Counted from the stretch's first letter, positions 8,308-16,488 are shown. The stretch is 22,140 nucleotides of DNA from an uncultured Lachnospiraceae bacterium (GCA_910585905.1 CAJUID010000020.1:1-22140), one strand, 5' to 3'. Program-made: numbers and translations. The notes: generated from the letters alone by a model not told the origin.

Positions 8308-9435
8308 ATGGCAATATTTTTGAATGGGAACAATGATATCAGGAGCATCCATTACAATGGGGTGGATTTAACTTCTGTAACTTTTAATGATGTTATTGTT
8401 TGGCGGAAAGGCTCTGTCCTATCCAACATATCTAACCTGGCTGTTCACTCTGTCAGTTATACAAGCGTAATTCTAAGCTATACACTTCCTAAAGATGCAA
8501 CAGGAGTAAAAATATATTGCAATACTGTATCAGATGTATCTTCTTCTAACTATATAAAGGTAATTGATTCATTGGCGGACACATGTGAAATCTCTAGTCT
8601 GTCCGTTAATACAACATATTATTTTGCAGCCTATGCTTATAATTCCCTAACAACTTCTGCTCCCTCCAATATTGTTAATGCTAAAACATTATCTATAAGC
8701 ACAACTGCAATCCAGGATTGGAAATATATCTTAGATAACAGCAAAAATAAAGTAACTTTAACTGAATATATTGGGACAAACAACAGCACGCTAACAATCC
8801 ACCCTTTTTATAATATTAATGGGAAAAATTACAAGACATACATAACCAACCTAATATTCCGATTTGGCAATAATAAATCTGGTCTATCTAAAATCAGAAA
8901 AATAGTATTTGAAAATGAAGTATGTGTTGACAGTGACTTCTATTATACATTGAACGGGGAAAAAGTGCACAATTTATTGGAGTCTTTATTCTGGTCTGGT
9001 AATGGAGGAGAAGATTTTTCTTCATTAGAAGAAATTGACATAAGCGGATTAAATGTCCAAAACATAACTAGTGTATGGTGTATGTTTATTGCCCCAAGGC
9101 TTAAAACAATTAAAGGGTTATCTATATTCAAAAACAACCATAGTATTACTGATTTCAGCTTTATGTTTGTCTGTCCTTCTTTATCTTCATTAGATGTGTC
9201 TTCCTTAAATACTGAAAATGCAGTAAAGTTCAATGCAATGTTTAGTCACTGCAAGCAACTACAGTCACTAGATTTAAGAAATTTTAATACTTCAAAAGCG
9301 GAAAAAATGGATTTTATGTTCCAAGGCTGCTCTAAATTGAAATATGTATATGTCTCAGATAAATGGGATACCTCTTCTGCAAACACAGAATATATTTTCC
9401 ACGGATGTCCCGCACAGTTAGTAGAAGCTACATAA
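8308..9435 (+). CDS. Tail fibre with FN3 domain and BspA-like (DUF285) repeats
   Basis: The gene codes for 375 residues; AAGGGGG precedes the ATG. The first ~32 residues (IFLNGNNDIRSIHYNGVDL) resemble the start of many Firmicutes tail-tip proteins. Residues about 35-128 fit a fibronectin type III domain (LSYTLPKDATGVKIY, then a TTYYFAAYAYNS strand). From about 235 to the end there are degenerate BspA-like DUF285 leucine-rich repeats of roughly 22-25 residues, with the signature MF.....L..LD...NT (SLDVSSLNTENAVKFNAMF, SLDLRNFNTSKAEKMDFMF). BspA-like repeats are known from bacterial surface adhesins, so a receptor- or mucus-binding role at the tail tip is likely. No signal peptide or anchor is present, consistent with a virion protein. 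Confidence 0.75.
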   Translation: MAIFLNGNNDIRSIHYNGVDLTSVTFNDVIVWRKGSVLSNISNLAVHSVSYTSVILSYTLPKDATGVKIYCNTVSDVSSSNYIKVIDSLADTCEISSLSVNTTYYFAAYAYNSLTTSAPSNIVNAKTLSISTTAIQDWKYILDNSKNKVTLTEYIGTNNSTLTIHPFYNINGKNYKTYITNLIFRFGNNKSGLSKIRKIVFENEVCVDSDFYYTLNGEKVHNLLESLFWSGNGGEDFSSLEEIDISGLNVQNITSVWCMFIAPRLKTIKGLSIFKNNHSITDFSFMFVCPSLSSLDVSSLNTENAVKFNAMFSHCKQLQSLDLRNFNTSKAEKMDFMFQGCSKLKYVYVSDKWDTSSANTEYIFHGCPAQLVEAT

Positions 9436-9450
9436 AAAACGGAGGTTAAA

Positions 9451-10044
9451 ATGATAATATATTTTGATGAAAACAAAAGCCCACAGGTTGTTGCAACAGA
9501 TATCAGCAAAATTGTTGGAAGTGTCAACAACGTACACCCTGACACAAACAGGAATGTCACCATTACATTAGATGAAGTCGCAGACGGGACAACCCGTAAA
9601 TTAAAATACAGCACAATCTATTATGGCATTGCTGAATTAAATGGGACTGATAATAAGTATAATATTGAAATTGATGGGTTTAATATAACAAATATTAACA
9701 AAAACATGTTATTAACCGTACAAGCAAATTCAAATACTTCCCTTACATCTAACTTTACAGACTGCCTATACATAAACGGCACAAAAACTACTTACCATAT
9801 TATTGATTCTCACGGCAACCCAGTTTCTTACCATGATATTATGCACAGTAATTATATGCTGCTTACATTTAATGGCAATGACTTTATTTTGCTTACAAAA
9901 CAATACCTGCTGGATTCCTATACTTCCAAGTCTAAAGACTATGGAGCCACCGCAAATTCTGTAAAAACAGTATATGACCATTTTACAGATATTATCGGTG
10001 ACATCCCGGAGGTTTTGGATACAATCAATCGAAAGGTGGTCTAA
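9451..10044 (+). CDS. Tail fibre-associated protein of unknown fold
   Basis: The gene codes for 197 residues, with CGGAGGT before the ATG. The N-terminal part contains NNVHPDTNRNVTITLDE, a 'VNGV.PD..GNV.I'-style segment that recurs in phage fibre and collar proteins. The centre is beta-rich, Asn/Thr-rich and hydrophilic. The C-terminal ~35 residues (GATANSVKTVYDHF onwards) look like the short helical stretch that ends many fibre subunits. The TAA at 10042-10044 is one base from the next ATG, so translation is probably coupled. A structural role at the tail tip is inferred from position and composition; no catalytic motif is seen. Confidence 0.65.
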   Translation: MIIYFDENKSPQVVATDISKIVGSVNNVHPDTNRNVTITLDEVADGTTRKLKYSTIYYGIAELNGTDNKYNIEIDGFNITNINKNMLLTVQANSNTSLTSNFTDCLYINGTKTTYHIIDSHGNPVSYHDIMHSNYMLLTFNGNDFILLTKQYLLDSYTSKSKDYGATANSVKTVYDHFTDIIGDIPEVLDTINRKVV

Positions 10045-10045
10045 T

Positions 10046-10417
10046 ATGGGAAGTATCGCACAAAAATTACAATATATGAATAATGCAGTTGATGATATCC
10101 AGTTGGCAATTAATGAAATGGGTGTTGAAACAGATGATTCCACTGAACTTGGATATTATGGTGATAAAATACGTGAAATCGCAAACACAAATGGAAATAA
10201 CATTAAAGACTTTTACCATCTTGAAAAGTTTGAAGGATTCTCGAAACTAGACCTAACCTCAAAAAATTTTATAGATATAAGTGATTTGGTTATTGTAGGA
10301 AAAATAGATGATCTGGATAGCTTGGACTGCATAACACTTGATTCATTTACTGCATATAACACTAGCAATATCACACCGAAAACCATTGAGGATGTGAGTG
10401 ACGCATACCAATTTTAA
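10046..10417 (+). CDS. Small fibre-locus protein
   Basis: The gene codes for 123 residues from the ATG at 10046, chosen because AAAGGTGG lies just upstream and the frame would otherwise start inside the previous gene (an ATG at 9974). The N-terminal 50 residues (SIAQKLQYMNNAVDDIQLAI, then STELGYYGDKIREIA) resemble a short helical motif often found at the start of Firmicutes phage fibre proteins, where it contributes to subunit attachment. The rest is beta-rich without a family I recognise. It may be the adaptor for the next gene product, 18 bases downstream. Confidence 0.65.
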   Translation: MGSIAQKLQYMNNAVDDIQLAINEMGVETDDSTELGYYGDKIREIANTNGNNIKDFYHLEKFEGFSKLDLTSKNFIDISDLVIVGKIDDLDSLDCITLDSFTAYNTSNITPKTIEDVSDAYQF

Positions 10418-10435
10418 CAGAACGGAGGAAATTTT

Positions 10436-11239
10436 ATGTCTGTAATGAGAAACACATTTTCTGGGACGCTAAGTGCATCCACTAATATTTCCACGAGTTA
10501 CAAAACACATACGATTACAGGATTGACATCGGAAACATCAACAACAAACATAAATTATATGAACCCAGAAGCATCCATCCATTTTCTAAATGCACTCTAC
10601 AAAACAATTGTTGATACTGGTTATGGTGATGCAATAAAAAATGATGACGAATATTCCATTACTGTTATAGGTTTTAAGTTTTTTGTTTTTATCGTAGGAA
10701 GCAATGGTATTTCCCCTAATATATATACAACTGGGACAACCAGTTCGTTTTCAAGCTCTGGCTCAGATTACATAAACAACTATTCATCTAATAGTACGAA
10801 AAAAGAATTAGAATATAACATAACCATACGTGGAGACTCTAACCATATCAGTATTTATTATGGAAGTTATAACAATTCAACAGCAGAACATTTTCTATTC
10901 AGTATTGCAAAAGGAAAGAATTTAATCACATCTTCTGATATCTATATGTTTGGGCGAAATATAAGTAACTCCAGTTATATCTATATGCGTGAGAAAAATG
11001 ATTTATATAATTGTTTTGCAAACGGTGTAAGCAACCCATTGGACGGATACACTGGAGGTAATAAAGGGCTAAATACTAATTCTAAATTTGTCTGCGTCCC
11101 ACAGCTGGCATACTACAATACCTGCTTAATCTATTCTATGATAAAGGGGAATAGTGCTGTATTTACCATCAACAAATACTACAAAATCGGGAATGAGATT
11201 TATTTTAACGAAAATGGCTACTTATTTAAAGTAGGATAG
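10436..11239 (+). CDS. Last gene of the tail module, probable tail-tip protein
   Basis: The gene codes for 267 residues, with CGGAGGAA before the ATG. It is Ser/Thr/Asn/Tyr-rich and beta-rich, with no signal peptide, membrane segment or catalytic motif. The N-terminal RNTFSGTLSASTNISTSYKTHTI-like region is a low-complexity beta stretch of the type seen in fibre shafts (only part quoted here). The C-terminus (IYFNENGYLFKVG) would form a terminal strand. The strong terminator 22 bases downstream makes it the last gene of the transcript. In many phages this place would be followed by holin and endolysin, which are absent. I do not recognise the family. Confidence 0.6.
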   Translation: MSVMRNTFSGTLSASTNISTSYKTHTITGLTSETSTTNINYMNPEASIHFLNALYKTIVDTGYGDAIKNDDEYSITVIGFKFFVFIVGSNGISPNIYTTGTTSSFSSSGSDYINNYSSNSTKKELEYNITIRGDSNHISIYYGSYNNSTAEHFLFSIAKGKNLITSSDIYMFGRNISNSSYIYMREKNDLYNCFANGVSNPLDGYTGGNKGLNTNSKFVCVPQLAYYNTCLIYSMIKGNSAVFTINKYYKIGNEIYFNENGYLFKVG

Positions 11240-11261
11240 AAATTATTTCTATTAATCTTTT

Positions 11262-11317
11262 AGGGCAGTAGAGGCCAATACTCCTTTGAGTATTCCCTCT
11301 ACTGCCCTATATTTTTT
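11262..11317 (+). terminator. Very strong terminator closing the tail operon
   Basis: AGGGCAGTAGAGG (11262-11274) pairs perfectly with CCTCTACTGCCCT (11296-11308). The inner AATACTC (11277-11283) pairs with GAGTATT (11288-11294) around a CTTT loop, with a small internal mismatch between the two helices. ATATTTTTT follows. On the opposite strand the hairpin is followed by AAAGATTAAT, so it works mainly for the + strand. Confidence 0.9.
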
Positions 11318-11319
11318 AT

Positions 11320-11557
11320 TTACACTATAAACCGATTTCTACCAGTTCCTTTTATGATTTTCTCCCGCCATTTCAAGCTCTACATCGCGCTGAATTTTAA
11401 TCGTAACCATATGATAATCTGCTAAGATCAATGGCATTGTTAATATCATCAATTGTATCATCTTAACTAGCTTTGATTTCACTAACTTCTTTTGCTTATC
11501 TATCGTTTTCTAAATTAATTAACGTTTGCTCATCCTTTGATGATGCCGAAGTAGGTG
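11320..11557 (-). pseudogene. Gene-free junction with decayed reading frames
   Basis: This stretch holds no intact gene. On the - strand, short frames read as protein-like pieces broken by stops and frame changes, for example a 40-codon frame at 11339-11461 containing KIQRDVELEMAGENHKRN, and an upstream piece PTSASSKDEQTLINLEN followed by a stop. None has a ribosome binding site. It looks like the remains of one - strand gene at the border between phage and host DNA, but chance is not excluded and no family is recognised. Confidence 0.3.
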
Positions 11558-11590
11558 TTGATAATGCAGTTGGCCTGACTGCATTATCAA
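11558..11590. repeat. 13-bp perfect inverted repeat just downstream of the zinc-ribbon gene
   Basis: TTGATAATGCAGT (11558-11570) and ACTGCATTATCAA (11578-11590) flank a 7-nt loop, TGGCCTG. It lies 8 bases past the stop of the zinc-ribbon gene on the - strand. Neither strand has a T run after the arm, so it is not a classical intrinsic terminator. Confidence 0.7.
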
Positions 11591-11598
11591 GAATTTAA

Positions 11599-12702
11599 TT
11601 AAGATTCATTTTTGCGAGGGTAAATCGTCTTAACTTCATCTAATAAATCAATGCTGTCTAACATCTTCCTTTTATGTAAACTATTTATATTCTTAATTAT
11701 CTCCTTCTTAATCTGATTTTCTGCTTTTGCTGTACTTGTAGCTATAATCTTACCGATGTTATCTGCTAATTTCTCAATCATATCATCTGTATCATCCCAT
11801 GGATTGATTTCCTCTCCCTCCAAATCACTGTAGGAACCTACAGAAATATACTTTCTCTGTTCTGAACTGTATGTAAAAACCCACATATTAATTACAGAAC
11901 CCCCAAAAGAATTTTTGCCTCCAATTAGCAATACTAGATTTCCATTTTTTACATCAATCCACCCCCTTCGAATGTTAAAAGAGTCTGAATCATTCATATA
12001 ATCTATCTCTCTATTACATAAATCAATAATCAGATTTTCAATCAAAACATCCTGTTTTTCATCTTCACCTGCCTTATCGTATGCCCTTTCAAAATTTCCT
12101 TCCGCAAGCCATTTATCTGTCGGTACAAACATCGGCGCAATCCATTTCTTCCATGAAAAACCACCAAAAATGAAAATAATAAGCAACAAACCAGCAATAA
12201 TCATTTTTTTCTTCGTTAAAACTATTTTCCTGGTTCCCTTACTGTTCCTCCGCCTCAACATAATACCATGGCTGCTTGCATTTGCATCCCTTCCACAAAC
12301 AGGACAAAAATTATGTTCTGGAAGAAGCTCTGTGTTACACTTGACACAGCGACGATTTCTATTAACTGGTGTCCCACAAATAGGACAAAATGATTCACTA
12401 TTTTTTAAATGATGTCCACATCTTTTACATGAAACTATAACATTGCTTTTTTCTGGTAAACTTTTCATATCACAGCAGAAACAGATTGCCCTTCTCGCCG
12501 ACTTTAAATCATATCCACAATTGCCACACAAATTTGCATCTGCGCCCGCAGGTTTCCCACACTTTGGACAGCGTACTAATTCACCAGAACATTCCTTACA
12601 AAACACTCTTTCATATAATGATACATCCCGCCCACATATAGAACAAATTTTGCTATCAGGTGGTAACTCTTTTCTGCACTTTGGACACATATTCATCCCC
12701 AT
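11599..12702 (-). CDS. Multi-zinc-ribbon membrane protein of unknown function
   Basis: The gene codes for 367 residues; AAGGAG precedes the ATG at 12702 by 7 bases. The N-terminal 138 residues contain ten CxxC knuckles (Cys 6/9, 20/23, 35/38, 45/48, 59/62, 74/77, 92/95, 106/109, 119/122, 133/136), enough for about five tandem zinc ribbons of the CPxCG type. A basic stretch leads into one membrane helix at about 167-183. The C-terminal ~180 residues are outside the membrane if the Cys-rich part is cytoplasmic; they contain LAEGNFERAYDKAGEDEK, resembling a short helical repeat, and no catalytic motif. Zinc-ribbon plus membrane proteins of this type are common and mostly uncharacterised in Firmicutes. 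It lies between the phage module and metA. Role unknown; zinc or partner-protein binding is the only supported statement. Confidence 0.8.
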   Translation of the reverse strand: MGMNMCPKCRKELPPDSKICSICGRDVSLYERVFCKECSGELVRCPKCGKPAGADANLCGNCGYDLKSARRAICFCCDMKSLPEKSNVIVSCKRCGHHLKNSESFCPICGTPVNRNRRCVKCNTELLPEHNFCPVCGRDANASSHGIMLRRRNSKGTRKIVLTKKKMIIAGLLLIIFIFGGFSWKKWIAPMFVPTDKWLAEGNFERAYDKAGEDEKQDVLIENLIIDLCNREIDYMNDSDSFNIRRGWIDVKNGNLVLLIGGKNSFGGSVINMWVFTYSSEQRKYISVGSYSDLEGEEINPWDDTDDMIEKLADNIGKIIATSTAKAENQIKKEIIKNINSLHKRKMLDSIDLLDEVKTIYPRKNES

Positions 12703-12868
12703 AACGTTTCTCCTTCTTTTCCCTTATCCTATTACTACTATATACTTCTAATATAATTAATCTAAATCAATAATTTACATATTATTATTCATCAATCAAA
12801 AAAAATTAAAAATAATCAACTCATAAAAATACTATCAAGACCACATAAACACTGTATTCTCTACCGCT

Positions 12869-13777
12869 TTACTCCCATTCATACGGTGTTTCCTGATAAA
12901 CATAATAATTAACCCAATTTGAATATACCGCGTTACATGCTCCGCGCCACCGAAGCAGCGGCCTCAGATTACAATTATCATTTGGATAATAATTTACCGG
13001 AAGCTTAATCGGCAATTTCTTTTCCAAATCCCTCTTATATTCGATATCCAATGTAAGTCTGTCATACTCAAGATGCCCCAGGATAAAGATATGTTTCCTA
13101 TCTGTTGAGACCAGGATACACTCGCCAAGCTCATCAGAATCTGCCAATACCCGCAGCTTATCACAGTTTGCAATCTCTTCATGATCCATATACGTATAGC
13201 GTGAATGCGGCGCCAGAAAAACATCATCAAAACCACGCAGCAGAGGCTCCTTGCGATGGTGCACACGAAATTCATAAACTCCAAAAATCTTTTCATCCAG
13301 CAGATGTTTATGTATGCCGTAATGATAGTAAAGTCCCGCCTGGGCTCCCCAACAGATATGGAATGTACTTGTAACATTGCTTTTCGACCACTCCATAATC
13401 TCTTTCAGCTCTTCCCAATACTGTACCTCCTCAAACTCCATCTGCTCTACCGGTGCACCTGTAATAACCAGGCCATCAAATTTCCGGTCCTTCACCTCAT
13501 CAAATGTTTTGTAAAACTCATTTAAATGGCTGGCAGGCGTATTTTTTCCAATATAAGACGCTGTAGTCATAAAAATGATATCAATCTGAAGCGGCGTATT
13601 GGATAGGCTCCGAAGTAACTGGATTTCTGTATCTTCTTTGAGCGGCATCAGGTTCAAAACCGCTATATTGAGGGGACGGATGTCCTGCACGGTAGACCGC
13701 GTCTCATCCATCATAAATATATTTTCCCTCTCCATTACCTTCTTTGCTGGAAGATTATTCTGAACTTTAACTGGCAT
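12869..13777 (-). CDS. metA: Homoserine O-acyltransferase MetA, predicted acetyl-CoA specific
   Basis: The gene codes for 302 residues, the normal family length. It transfers an acyl group from acyl-CoA to homoserine, the first committed step of methionine synthesis, in the cytoplasm. Visible active-site residues are Lys47, the nucleophile Cys142 in HICWGAQAG, and His235 with Glu237 in LGHLEY. Position 111 is Glu (GAPVEQM); in this family Glu111 is associated with acetyl-CoA use and Gly111 with succinyl-CoA use, so the product is probably O-acetylhomoserine. AGAGGAG precedes the start. Only 17 bases separate it from the ligA stop, so it should be transcribed with rluF and ligA; no SAM riboswitch or T-box could fit directly upstream. 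Automatic annotation often labels such genes 'succinyltransferase'. Confidence 0.93.
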   Translation of the reverse strand: MPVKVQNNLPAKKVMERENIFMMDETRSTVQDIRPLNIAVLNLMPLKEDTEIQLLRSLSNTPLQIDIIFMTTASYIGKNTPASHLNEFYKTFDEVKDRKFDGLVITGAPVEQMEFEEVQYWEELKEIMEWSKSNVTSTFHICWGAQAGLYYHYGIHKHLLDEKIFGVYEFRVHHRKEPLLRGFDDVFLAPHSRYTYMDHEEIANCDKLRVLADSDELGECILVSTDRKHIFILGHLEYDRLTLDIEYKRDLEKKLPIKLPVNYYPNDNCNLRPLLRWRGACNAVYSNWVNYYVYQETPYEWE

Positions 13778-13794
13778 CGAACCACTCCTCTCTG

Positions 13795-15747
13795 CTATAA
13801 TTGAAATTTTTCTATAAATTCTTCCTCAGTAAGAATTGGTATATTAAGCTCCTTAGCCTTCTTATTTTTAGAAGAATTACTCATGGAATCATTATTGATT
13901 AAATAGTCTGTCTTGCCCGTAACGCTGCCTGTTACCTTCCCTCCCCGGCTCTCAATCAGTTCTTTTACCTCATTCCGGTTAGCAAAATGATTTACGCTTC
14001 CGGTAATCACAAACTGAATACCGTCCATGCTATTCCCATCTTCTGTATTTTCCTTCTCTAAAACCACAACAGAAAGTAAGTCATCAATCATTCTTTTATT
14101 CTCATCCTCTGCAAAAAAAGAAACAACCGATTCGGCGATTACACCGCCAATGCCGTCAATTTCAATCAGTTCCTCTTCTGTGGCATGGCGTATCCGGTCA
14201 AAATCCTGCCCAAATGCCTTACAGATCATTCTGGCATTAGATGGTCCTACATTCGGAATTCCAAGGCTGTACAAAAGCCTTGACGCTGTGGTATGCTTAG
14301 CCTCATTGACAGCCGCCAAAAGCCTTTCATATGATTTCTCCCCAAACCCCTCCATAGTAACAATCTCTTCCCGGTATCTCTCAATCCGAAATAAATCCCC
14401 CAACTGGTGGAGCATCCCTTTATCCATAAATTTCTCTATTGTTGCCTCCGACATACCATCAATGTTCATGGCATCCCTGCTGACAAACAGTGAAACCGCT
14501 TTTAATTTCTTAGCAAGGCATTGCTTATTCTCACAAAAGAGAACTTCCACGCCATTCTCATCATGAATTTTTGTCGGCTCTTTGCAGACAGGACAGATTT
14601 CTGCCGGACGGACAGTGCCTGAACGAGTAAGGTTATCTGCAATCTGTGGAATAATCATATTTGCCTTGTACACCTGAATCGTATCGCCAATCCCTAATGC
14701 CAGCTGCTTTACAATGCTGACATTGTGGACGCTGGCACGGCTAACCGTTGTCCCCTCCAACTCGACCGGCTCAAACACAGCTACCGGGTTAATCAGCCCA
14801 GTCCGTGAAGCACTCCACTCTACTTCCTTAAGCGTCGTCTCCGCAATCTCATCCGCCCATTTAAAGGCAATCGCATTTCTTGGAAATTTCGCCGTTGCCC
14901 CCAGCGACTCCCCATATACAATATCATCATACAAAAGCACAAGCCCGTCCGATGGAAAATCATTTGAAGAAATCTTATCTGAAAACCAAGCTACCGTATC
15001 TGCAATATTTTCGGCATTAACCCGCCTATATTCCACCACATCAAATCCCTGTTCCATTAAAAAGAGTGACTTTTTTTCCTGTGAATTTTCAAAATCAGCA
15101 CCTTCTGCCGTTACTAATGCAAATGCAAAAAAGTTCACATGCCGTTTTGCTGTTATTTCATTATTTAACTGACGAACGGAGCCGCTGCAGAGATTCCTTG
15201 GATTTTTGTACTGCTCTTCCTCCGGAAGCTCCCTGTTTATCCGCTCAAACTCCGAATACGGAATAACCGCTTCCCCACGCAGTACCACCCGCCCTTTATG
15301 CGGTATTGCCAGAGGGATATTCTGAAAAACTCTCGCATTATTTGTTATGACCTCACCTACCTGGCCATTCCCTCTTGTAACTGCCTTTACCAATTCCCCA
15401 TTTTCATAAGTCAGGACAACTGTCAAACCATCCATTTTCCATGACAGAAGCCCCTCCTTGCCATCCAACCATTCTATTAGCTGCCCTACCTCTTTCGTCT
15501 TATCCAATGAAAGCATCTGCGACTGATGACGCTCCTTGGGAAGCTCGCCAAGCACTTCATACCCTACCTTCTGTGTCGGGCTCCCTGCCAGGATGACGCC
15601 TGTTTCCTTTTCTAACTGCACCAGCCTGTCATACAACCTGTCATATTCAAAATTGCTCATCACCTCATCTTGCCCTTGATAATACACTTTTGCCGCATGA
15701 TTTAATGTCTGAGCCAAGTCTTTCATTTCTTTTACTGTATCCGCCAT
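13795..15747 (-). CDS. ligA: NAD+-dependent DNA ligase LigA, divergent active site
   Basis: The gene codes for 650 residues, close to the usual 660-670. It seals nicks in duplex DNA using NAD+. Domains in order: Ia (1-70, FEYDRLYDRL and SPTQKVG), adenylation domain with nucleophile Lys104 in WKMDG, OB fold (about 310-390), a Cys4 zinc finger (CPVC, then FC....C), helix-hairpin-helix repeats (EIDGIGG), and a C-terminal BRCT domain (about 575-650). The motif III Glu (RGEAV), the NPRN/VRQL arginines and the motif V Lys296 are kept. Several residues normally invariant in bacterial LigA are changed: Tyr23 for His, Asn32 for Asp, Ser102 for Glu before KxDG, and Leu272 in place of the motif IV Lys. 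Whether it is the main replicative ligase or a divergent second copy cannot be told here. GGAGG precedes the ATG; rluF ends 30 bases upstream. Confidence 0.9.
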   Translation of the reverse strand: MADTVKEMKDLAQTLNHAAKVYYQGQDEVMSNFEYDRLYDRLVQLEKETGVILAGSPTQKVGYEVLGELPKERHQSQMLSLDKTKEVGQLIEWLDGKEGLLSWKMDGLTVVLTYENGELVKAVTRGNGQVGEVITNNARVFQNIPLAIPHKGRVVLRGEAVIPYSEFERINRELPEEEQYKNPRNLCSGSVRQLNNEITAKRHVNFFAFALVTAEGADFENSQEKKSLFLMEQGFDVVEYRRVNAENIADTVAWFSDKISSNDFPSDGLVLLYDDIVYGESLGATAKFPRNAIAFKWADEIAETTLKEVEWSASRTGLINPVAVFEPVELEGTTVSRASVHNVSIVKQLALGIGDTIQVYKANMIIPQIADNLTRSGTVRPAEICPVCKEPTKIHDENGVEVLFCENKQCLAKKLKAVSLFVSRDAMNIDGMSEATIEKFMDKGMLHQLGDLFRIERYREEIVTMEGFGEKSYERLLAAVNEAKHTTASRLLYSLGIPNVGPSNARMICKAFGQDFDRIRHATEEELIEIDGIGGVIAESVVSFFAEDENKRMIDDLLSVVVLEKENTEDGNSMDGIQFVITGSVNHFANRNEVKELIESRGGKVTGSVTGKTDYLINNDSMSNSSKNKKAKELNIPILTEEEFIEKFQL

Positions 15748-15777
15748 ATTCCGCCTCCGAGCTCCGTTATTTCTGAA

Positions 15778-16488
15778 TTAAAATAATTCCCGTTTTAGTT
15801 CCAAGATTTCCTCCTTGGTCAAACTGCGATATCTGCCTTTTTTCAAGCCATCCAACGTAATATTCATAACTCTGTCCCGCCGCAGAAATGTTACACGATA
15901 TCCAAAATACTCACACATTCTCCTAATCTGGCGGTTTAATCCCTGTGTAATAATAATATGAAAACTAAAATCATCTTCCTTCCACACTTTACACGGTTTT
16001 GTCACAGTATCAAGAATCGGTACTCCTTTTGACATAGAATCTAAAAACCTATCTTCTATTTTGTGATCAACACGTACAAAATATTCCTTCTCATGATTAT
16101 AACGGCTTCTCAAAATCCGCTCCATCGCCTCTCCCTGGTTTGTCAAAAGAATCAGCCCCTCCGATGCCTGATCAAGCCGCCCCACCGGATAAACCCTCTT
16201 TGGATAGTTAATATATTCAATCACATTCTTTATCTTCTCACCGTTTTCTTCCGCAGCAGTTGTACAGACAATCCCCCTCGGTTTATAAAACGCAAGAAAA
16301 ATCTCCTCCTCCACCTTTACAACCTCTTTGCCGTCCACAGCCACTTTCTGGCTAGCCATCACTTTGTCACCTGCCACCGCTATCCTTCCATCCAAGGTAA
16401 CTCTTCCTTCACTAACCAGCCGATCCCCTTCCCTTCTAGAACAGACACCAGCCTCGCTTAAAAATTTATTAATCCGTATACCGTCCAT
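15778..16488 (-). CDS. rluF: 23S rRNA pseudouridine synthase, RluF type
   Basis: The gene codes for 236 residues, with AGAGGAG 6 bases before the ATG. It is an RsuA/RluB/RluE/RluF-family enzyme that isomerises a uridine in rRNA. An N-terminal S4 RNA-binding domain (about 4-62, RINKFLSEAGVCSRREGDR) precedes the catalytic domain, whose aspartate is in VGRLDQASEGLILL. The stretches VPILDTVTKPCKV and QGLNRQIRRMCEYFGY resemble E. coli RluF more than RluB or RsuA, suggesting the RluF site (U2604 in E. coli numbering), though substrate cannot be fixed by eye. It is the first gene of rluF-ligA-metA, and the 5' region ahead of it contains large interlocking inverted repeats. Confidence 0.88.
   Translation of the reverse strand: MDGIRINKFLSEAGVCSRREGDRLVSEGRVTLDGRIAVAGDKVMASQKVAVDGKEVVKVEEEIFLAFYKPRGIVCTTAAEENGEKIKNVIEYINYPKRVYPVGRLDQASEGLILLTNQGEAMERILRSRYNHEKEYFVRVDHKIEDRFLDSMSKGVPILDTVTKPCKVWKEDDFSFHIIITQGLNRQIRRMCEYFGYRVTFLRRDRVMNITLDGLKKGRYRSLTKEEILELKRELF

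Noticed and set aside
1..11320. Contractile (myovirus) tail
   Set aside because: No sheath, baseplate wedge or LysM/spike genes are visible. Dit-Tal-BppU order is that of a siphovirus-type flexible tail.
11558..11590. Intrinsic terminator for the zinc-ribbon gene
   Set aside because: The arm is not followed by a T run on either strand, so I list it as an inverted repeat instead.
13778..13794. SAM riboswitch or T-box controlling metA directly
   Set aside because: Only 17 bases separate metA from ligA, too short for any known leader RNA of this kind.
14027..14566. 179-codon + strand frame opposite ligA
   Set aside because: It is the antisense shadow of the ligase gene, with Ser-rich low-complexity content and no start signal.
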